Shown here: in pieces, positions 58,993 through 64,000 of the stretch | Layout of the letters: the number at the start of each line of letters is the position of its first letter | Position numbering within the stretch: the stretch's first letter is position 1 | Assembly (NCBI RefSeq): GCF_014648095.1 | Contig: NZ_BMQL01000005.1 | Location: forward strand, 1-64,000 | Reading direction: 5' to 3' | Length of the DNA stretch: 64,000 nucleotides | DNA from: Deinococcus ruber | Lineage (GTDB): Bacteria; Deinococcota; Deinococci; Deinococcales; Deinococcaceae | Notes under the pieces: generated by a model | What the model was told of the DNA's origin: nothing | The model's input: only the letters and a program-made list of their open reading frames with translations | Databases searched by the model: none | Made by a program: the position numbers and the translations under genes

Positions 58993-59126
58993 ACGTCTCC
59001 TAAGCAGTGATGAGTGACGAGTGATGTGGAAGTGAATGCCCTGTGTGAGCGGTGGAGAGGTTAGAGCAACGTCAGCGGTTCAGCACCCGCAATGACGGCT
59101 CATCACTCATCACCCATCACTTGTGT
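58993..59126. repeat. Hairpin element in the coxS-coxL spacer
   Basis: The 20 nt at 59007-59026 (GTGATGAGTGACGAGTGATG) pairs with CATCACTCATCACCCATCAC at 59101-59120 with two mismatches. It is closely related to the element in the coxL-coxM spacer. Confidence 0.65.
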
Positions 59127-59630
<504 letters not shown>

Positions 59631-59726
59631 ACTCGACCTCCTGAGAAGAACAAGGGATTAGGAACTGGGACTGGAAAGCAGGAAAAACAGGCAGCGCCCG
59701 GCTCGGGGCAGGGCCATTCCCGATGC

Positions 59727-60179
59727 CTACGCCTGCGCTTCTTTCTGCGCCTCGGTGTTCAGCCGGGTAAAGAAAATGTCGGCCTGCTGCTTGCTGATGC
59801 CGCCGATCAATCGCCCGGCCAGACTGGCGATCATGCCCATGAGTTTGGGTTCGCCTGCCCAGTCGACGCGGGTGGTGCCGTCTTCCAGTTCGCTCAGGGT
59901 CAGTTGTCCCACGGCGGTTACGACGCCCGTGGGCGCTTTGGCTTCGACGCTCAGGGTCATGCGCTCGGGCGGCACTTCATCACTGATCTTGACCTTGCCC
60001 TTGAAGGTGCCCTTGACCGGCCCGACGGCCACATTCATCAGCGCCGTATAGCCGCCCTGACCATCTGGAACTAGTTCCTGCATGCCCGGCACGCAGCGGG
60101 CCAGGACAGCGGGGTCTTGGAGAAGTGCCCAGACACGCGGTCTTGGGGCCTGAATAACGCTACTCCCGTCTACCTGCAA
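59727..60179 (-). CDS. coxG: CoxG-like SRPBCC-domain protein
   Basis: About 150 aa SRPBCC-fold protein of the CO dehydrogenase subunit G family: VIQAPRPRVWALLQDPAVLARCVPG, ALMNVAVGPVKGTFKGKV, GQLTLSELEDGTTRVDWAGE and a C-terminal LIGGISKQQADIFFTRL helix. CoxG anchors or recruits the enzyme to the membrane in aerobic CO oxidisers. It probably has the same role here. The start is a TTG with GGAGG 5 nt upstream. First gene of the operon. About 290 bp of non-coding DNA upstream (60180-60470) must hold its promoter; nothing clear was seen there. Confidence 0.87.
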   Translation of the reverse strand: MQVDGSSVIQAPRPRVWALLQDPAVLARCVPGMQELVPDGQGGYTALMNVAVGPVKGTFKGKVKISDEVPPERMTLSVEAKAPTGVVTAVGQLTLSELEDGTTRVDWAGEPKLMGMIASLAGRLIGGISKQQADIFFTRLNTEAQKEAQA

Positions 60180-60456
60180 ATGAACCTCCGCAGTGGAACC
60201 GGTTGTACCCACGCTGATTGGAACCAGGGCACATCCTGTTCCGCTTGTGTCTTGAGATGGCCTGATGGTAGCAGATAGCGCCGCTGGAAACGCTGCCACC
60301 AGCGCGAGTCCTGGAACACGCAGGCCGGGTATGGGTTGTGGAGGATTGCTCCAGCCTTACCCTACGGCACGCCCGCACACGCGGCTGTATGGTGTGCTTC
60401 AGAAGTGATGGTGTGCGGGCAACCAGAAAAAAGCCGGGGCGACAGGGCAGCACCGC

Positions 60457-60462
60457 TATACA
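60457..60462 (+). promoter_or_regulatory. -10 box of a near-leaderless promoter for the 60471 gene
   Basis: TATACA, 8 nt before the ATG at 60471, with no Shine-Dalgarno site. Confidence 0.45.
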
Positions 60463-60470
60463 CTGACACC

Positions 60471-60787
60471 ATGGCTGCCGCTGACCTTTCCGCCCACTCC
60501 GGGCTGTCCTCTCCCTCCCAGACGATTCTGATTACCATTGACGTGTTCGACCAAGAGAGCGGAATGGTCGAAGTCGAGGACAGCCTGGGACGCAATTTCG
60601 AACTGCCTGCCGCGTGGCTGCCAGACGCCGCCGAAGGGCTGGCCTACCGCGTGCATCCCGGCGCAGACGGCGTGCGCTTCGAACCGCTGCCGGGCGGGGC
60701 CAGAGAACTGCGCGAGCGCAGCAAACAGACGCTGCTGGAATTTTCGGACGAGCACGAAGGCGACAGTGACAGCGGGCAGAAGCAGCC

Positions 60788-60791
<4 letters not shown>
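60471..60791 (+). CDS. Small DUF3006-like protein
   Basis: 106 aa. The core IDVFDQESGMVEVEDSLGRNF, then ELPAAWLPDAAEGLAYRV resembles the DUF3006 family of small beta-rich proteins of unknown function, though this match is by eye. The C-terminus is acidic. The stop overlaps the GTG of the following phosphatase gene, so the two are coupled. Confidence 0.7.
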
Positions 60792-61624
<833 letters not shown>

Positions 61625-61661
61625 GGACGCCGCCCCGCTCCAGCAGCCTGGATTCTGTCGG

Positions 61662-61826
61662 CTAGTCTTTCTTGCCCGCCTTCCGGCAGCGATCCGAGCA
61701 GTAGCGCACGTGTTCCCAGTCGCGCTCCCACTTCTTGCGCCACGAAAACGGGCGACCACACGCCACGCAGATCTTGCTGTCCCGTTCCGAAGGTTTCTTG
61801 CCGTGGCCCATGCTGGCGGCGTTCAT
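61662..61826 (-). CDS. DUF2256 zinc-binding-like small protein
   Basis: About 54 aa. [20 protein letters not shown], then [11 protein letters not shown], is the DUF2256 pattern: two CXXC-type pairs, probably one zinc site. It is often found near photolyase-type or DNA-related genes in other bacteria, but its role is unknown. The start is uncertain; CACACT lies 6 nt before the ATG used here, and another in-frame ATG lies 15 nt downstream. Confidence 0.85.
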   Translation of the reverse strand: MNAASMGHGKKPSERDSKICVACGRPFSWRKKWERDWEHVRYCSDRCRKAGKKD

Positions 61827-61920
61827 GATGTCAGTGTGCCGCTGCCGGGCCACTCAGAACGTTCGGAATCCGACAGACGGGCAGCCTCTGAGAGGGAAGC
61901 TGCCCGTCTGCGGGTACGTT

Positions 61921-63264
61921 TTACTGCTGATTTACCAGATGCCCGCTGCTCTCGTACCACAGCGTGCCGCTGGCCGAGACGCTCAGGGCGCGGGGGCCAT
62001 CGCTGGAGCTGCCCAGCAGCGGCACCGTCACGGCGTCGGTGCTGCCGGGGGCCACACGGTACAGCACATGCGCCGCAGCGTCGGCCACCCAGATGGTGCC
62101 GTCTGGAGCCGCGACCAGTTCGCCGGGTGTCGCACCGGTGGGCAGACTGACCACCACCGGCTTGCCGCTCGCCGGGTCGATTCTCAGAAACTGCTGCGTC
62201 CAGGCATCCACGTACCACACGGCGCCCTGCGTCTGTACGATGGCGCGGGGCAGATTGTGGTTGGTGTAGCCTGCACTCAGAATGGTGCTGCTGCCGCTGG
62301 CAGGGTCGTAGCGCACCACCGCAGGATCGGTGTAGAAGCGGCTGAAATACAGGTCGCCGTCCTGGCCCAGCGTCAGGTTCTCGGCGTTGTCGGTTACGGC
62401 GTGGGTGGTCACGGTGCCGCTGGCGGGGTCGAATTCGCCCAGCCGGTCATGCTTGTACTGCATGAACCACAGCCGCCCGTCGGGGGTGCGCGTCAGGTTG
62501 TTGATGGTGTCGGCAGTCGCGCCCACCGCGAAGCGCTCCACGGTTCCGGTGTCCTGGTGCAGATGTGCGATCACGCTGCCCTGCGCGGCGTCGCTGCGGA
62601 TACTGAGCCACAGCTCGCCCGAAGGCGTGCAGAGCTGCGAGGTCACGCCCTCGGTCAGATCCAGTTTCAGATCGAAGCTGTCGAGTGTGCCGCTGGCCGC
62701 GTTCAGGCGTAGCAGGCGGGTGCGCTGCTCCATCACGGCATTGACCGGAGCACTCAGATACACGTCGCCGTTGGCACAGGTCGTGCTGGTCGCGGGCTTG
62801 AAGGTGCTGCCACCCACCACCGGCAGATCGGTGCTGCGGGCAACCACCAGCGGTACGCTCAGGGTCTGCGTCTGCGTGCCCAGCGCCACCTTCAGCGTCA
62901 GGGGGCCGCCCGTGACCGCACCGCTGGCCCGTAAATCCAGTGCCACACCGACACTTCCCGCGCTGCTGCTGGGGGTGCCCGGCTGCACCGTCAGCCCCGC
63001 CGGAGCCGACACCACGCTGACCGTGAGGGTCTGTGTCCCCAGACCCGCTGCACCCGAGAAACTCAGGATTCCGCTGCCCTGCCCGCTGGCTGCGTCCAAC
63101 ACTGCCGCGCCAACCGCGACTTTTAGGCCCGTAATTCCCTGCGCGGGTACGGTGGGCTGAGAAATGGTGCCCGGCTGAATGACAGGAACCGGCGTGACAG
63201 ATCCGGAACCGCACGCAGCCAGGGCAGCGCTCATGAAGATGAAGAGAGGAAGAAGGCGCTTCAT
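61921..63264 (-). CDS. Lipoprotein with seven-bladed propeller (virginiamycin B lyase-like)
   Basis: 447 aa with a lipoprotein signal (lipobox ALAAC, Cys18). A beta-rich Ig-like region of about 120 residues is followed by an NHL/Vgb-type beta-propeller with repeated blades (SGELWLSIRSDAAQGSV; DGRLWFMQYKHDRLGEFDPASG; DGDLYFSRFYTDPAVVRYDPASG; DGTIWVADAAAHVLYRVAPGS). True Vgb enzymes linearise streptogramins, but most such proteins are uncharacterised, so enzyme activity is not claimed. TTTACT lies 6 nt before the ATG. Confidence 0.85.
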   Translation of the reverse strand: MKRLLPLFIFMSAALAACGSGSVTPVPVIQPGTISQPTVPAQGITGLKVAVGAAVLDAASGQGSGILSFSGAAGLGTQTLTVSVVSAPAGLTVQPGTPSSSAGSVGVALDLRASGAVTGGPLTLKVALGTQTQTLSVPLVVARSTDLPVVGGSTFKPATSTTCANGDVYLSAPVNAVMEQRTRLLRLNAASGTLDSFDLKLDLTEGVTSQLCTPSGELWLSIRSDAAQGSVIAHLHQDTGTVERFAVGATADTINNLTRTPDGRLWFMQYKHDRLGEFDPASGTVTTHAVTDNAENLTLGQDGDLYFSRFYTDPAVVRYDPASGSSTILSAGYTNHNLPRAIVQTQGAVWYVDAWTQQFLRIDPASGKPVVVSLPTGATPGELVAAPDGTIWVADAAAHVLYRVAPGSTDAVTVPLLGSSSDGPRALSVSASGTLWYESSGHLVNQQ

Positions 63265-63270
63265 GTACTC

Positions 63271-63276
63271 AGTAAA
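63271..63276 (-). promoter_or_regulatory. -10 box of a leaderless promoter for the propeller lipoprotein
   Basis: TTTACT on the minus strand, 6 nt before the ATG at 63264, in a locally AT-rich stretch. Confidence 0.5.
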
Positions 63277-63449
63277 GCCCCTAAACCCCTTCTAGGTTCT
63301 GACAAATAGTGTGGGTGAAGCATCCAACGTGACGAACTTCATGAAGACGACGACGCCACACAGCAGGCGTGCCAGAGACATACACCCTCTGGCACGCACC
63401 CGACCGACTTCATGAGCCGAAAATGATCCTGACAGGACTCTGACAGCGC

Positions 63450-63701
63450 TCAGATCTCGGCGGGGCCGTCTTCATTAATCTCGTCGCGGTGTTCCTCGCC
63501 CAGTTCGGTGGCGGTCAGGTTGCCGTCACCGCCCGCGTCGTCGGTCACGCCGTAACTGGTGGTGCCGGGAGAATCCTGCACCACGCCCCGGTTCTGGTTG
63601 GGCGTTCTGGTCGCGCTCTCGGCGTCGGTGGCCCGCTCGCCCTCCAGCTTGCCGTCTCTGTCCAGGCCGCCGATCACTTCATCTGAGGTATGTCCGGTCA
63701 T
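63450..63701 (-). CDS. Small acidic polar protein, unknown function
   Basis: 83 aa, strongly acidic and Gly/Thr/Asn-rich (GGLDRDGKLEGERATDAESA; GGDGNLTATELGEEHRDEINED), without hydrophobic stretches, probably disordered. Not recognised, although the length and GGGD-type segments resemble small stress-associated hydrophilic proteins. The start at MTGHTSDEV is chosen because the upstream extension is poorly protein-like. Confidence 0.6.
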   Translation of the reverse strand: MTGHTSDEVIGGLDRDGKLEGERATDAESATRTPNQNRGVVQDSPGTTSYGVTDDAGGDGNLTATELGEEHRDEINEDGPAEI

Positions 63702-63820
63702 ACGACACCCTGGCATGAACGGCCGCCCGGATGCTGAGGAACGCCTCAAGACGATGGCAGTCCTTGCCAGCTGGGGGCTTTTCATAAAGGCGCTCATGCA
63801 CAGCCGCCAACTCTGCACCT

Positions 63821-63826
63821 TACACT
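63821..63826 (+). promoter_or_regulatory. -10 box of a leaderless promoter for the PAP2 gene
   Basis: TACACT, 7 nt before the ATG at 63834. Confidence 0.5.
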
Positions 63827-63833
63827 GACCGGA

Positions 63834-64000
63834 ATGTTTGACTGGTTGCGCCTCCACTGGAAATCTCTGCTAGCTCTGGCGCTGCTGATCGCGCTTCCGC
63901 TGTTTCTGCTGGGCAAGATCGCCGAAGACGTTCACGAAAAAGAGGCATTCGCCTGGGAATCGCCGCTGATGGTGGCCCTGCGCGGCCATGCGCCCACCTG
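63834..64000 (+). CDS. PAP2-type phosphatase, partial (N-terminus only)
   Basis: Only the first 55 codons are in the window. The sequence begins MFDWLRLHWKSLLALALLIA, with one membrane helix followed by an ESPLMVALRGHA segment typical of the N-terminus of PAP2-family lipid phosphatases. No catalytic motif is reached, so the family call is tentative. Confidence 0.55.
   Translation, partial: MFDWLRLHWKSLLALALLIALPLFLLGKIAEDVHEKEAFAWESPLMVALRGHAPT

Noticed and set aside
56476..59010. 844-codon frame antisense to coxL
   Set aside because: coxL has a complete set of family motifs; the antisense frame has none and is a composition artefact.
56435..59126. Tandem GTGATG-type units considered as a CRISPR array
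   Set aside because: Units are too short, unevenly spaced and arranged as an inverted repeat, with no unique spacers and no cas genes.

Overview
GC-rich (roughly 65 percent) bacterial chromosome segment that reads as a Deinococcus. The signs are a dense gene layout, many leaderless promoters (a TANNNT -10 box about 6-7 nt before the start codon, no Shine-Dalgarno), a FrnE-type oxidoreductase with an extra C-terminal CX4C motif, a Thermus/Deinococcus-type pilus ATPase with three N-terminal modules, and an archaeal-type phosphoglycerate mutase. No phage, transposase, rRNA operon or CRISPR array was seen.

Layout. 0-8.5 kb: apgM, a small membrane protein, an AI-2E-family permease, a RodZ-like HTH/PEGA protein, a pair of nucleoside-type ABC permeases and a B3/B4-domain protein. 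8.5-23 kb: an arginine/carbamoyl-phosphate region. argG, a DinB-fold gene, two GNATs, a GNAT-ArgH fusion and a HIT-GNAT fusion form one tightly overlapping minus-strand operon, followed by another GNAT, a short ArgA-type N-acetylglutamate synthase and carA. carB lies about 10 kb away on the plus strand. argG has a clear promoter, two ARG-box-like operators 21 bp apart centre to centre, and a structured 5' leader. 23-33.6 kb: FrnE, a diguanylate cyclase, 5-FTHF cyclo-ligase, a trypsin-like/PDZ protease, tRNA-His, tRNA-Leu, trigger factor, menG/ubiE, a CoA-binding protein and hemL.

33.6-45.5 kb: dnaX, a 0.7 kb non-coding region bounded by long imperfect inverted repeats, an LD-carboxypeptidase, uppP, a three-gene cassette around an XPB-like helicase, fabI, pgeF and a YqeG-type HAD phosphatase. 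45.6-49.6 kb: pilB/pilF and pilT. 50-55.5 kb: a GNAT, a DsbA-fold protein, a TRIC-type channel, a CAP-domain protein, a Pnkp-like protein whose kinase P-loop is degenerate, and chrA. 55.6-60.2 kb: a molybdenum hydroxylase operon (coxG-coxS-coxL-coxM order) of form-II type, with repeated hairpins in its spacers. 60.4-64 kb: small proteins, a metallophosphatase, a beta-propeller lipoprotein and the start of a PAP2 phosphatase.

The strongest non-routine signals are the ARG-box promoter and leader of argG with its GNAT-rich operon, the helicase cassette in which the small middle protein appears homologous to part of its large neighbour, the Pnkp-like protein with an eroded kinase domain, and the paired inverted repeats near 36 kb. 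All functional calls come from reading the sequence and from family knowledge; no database search was run.
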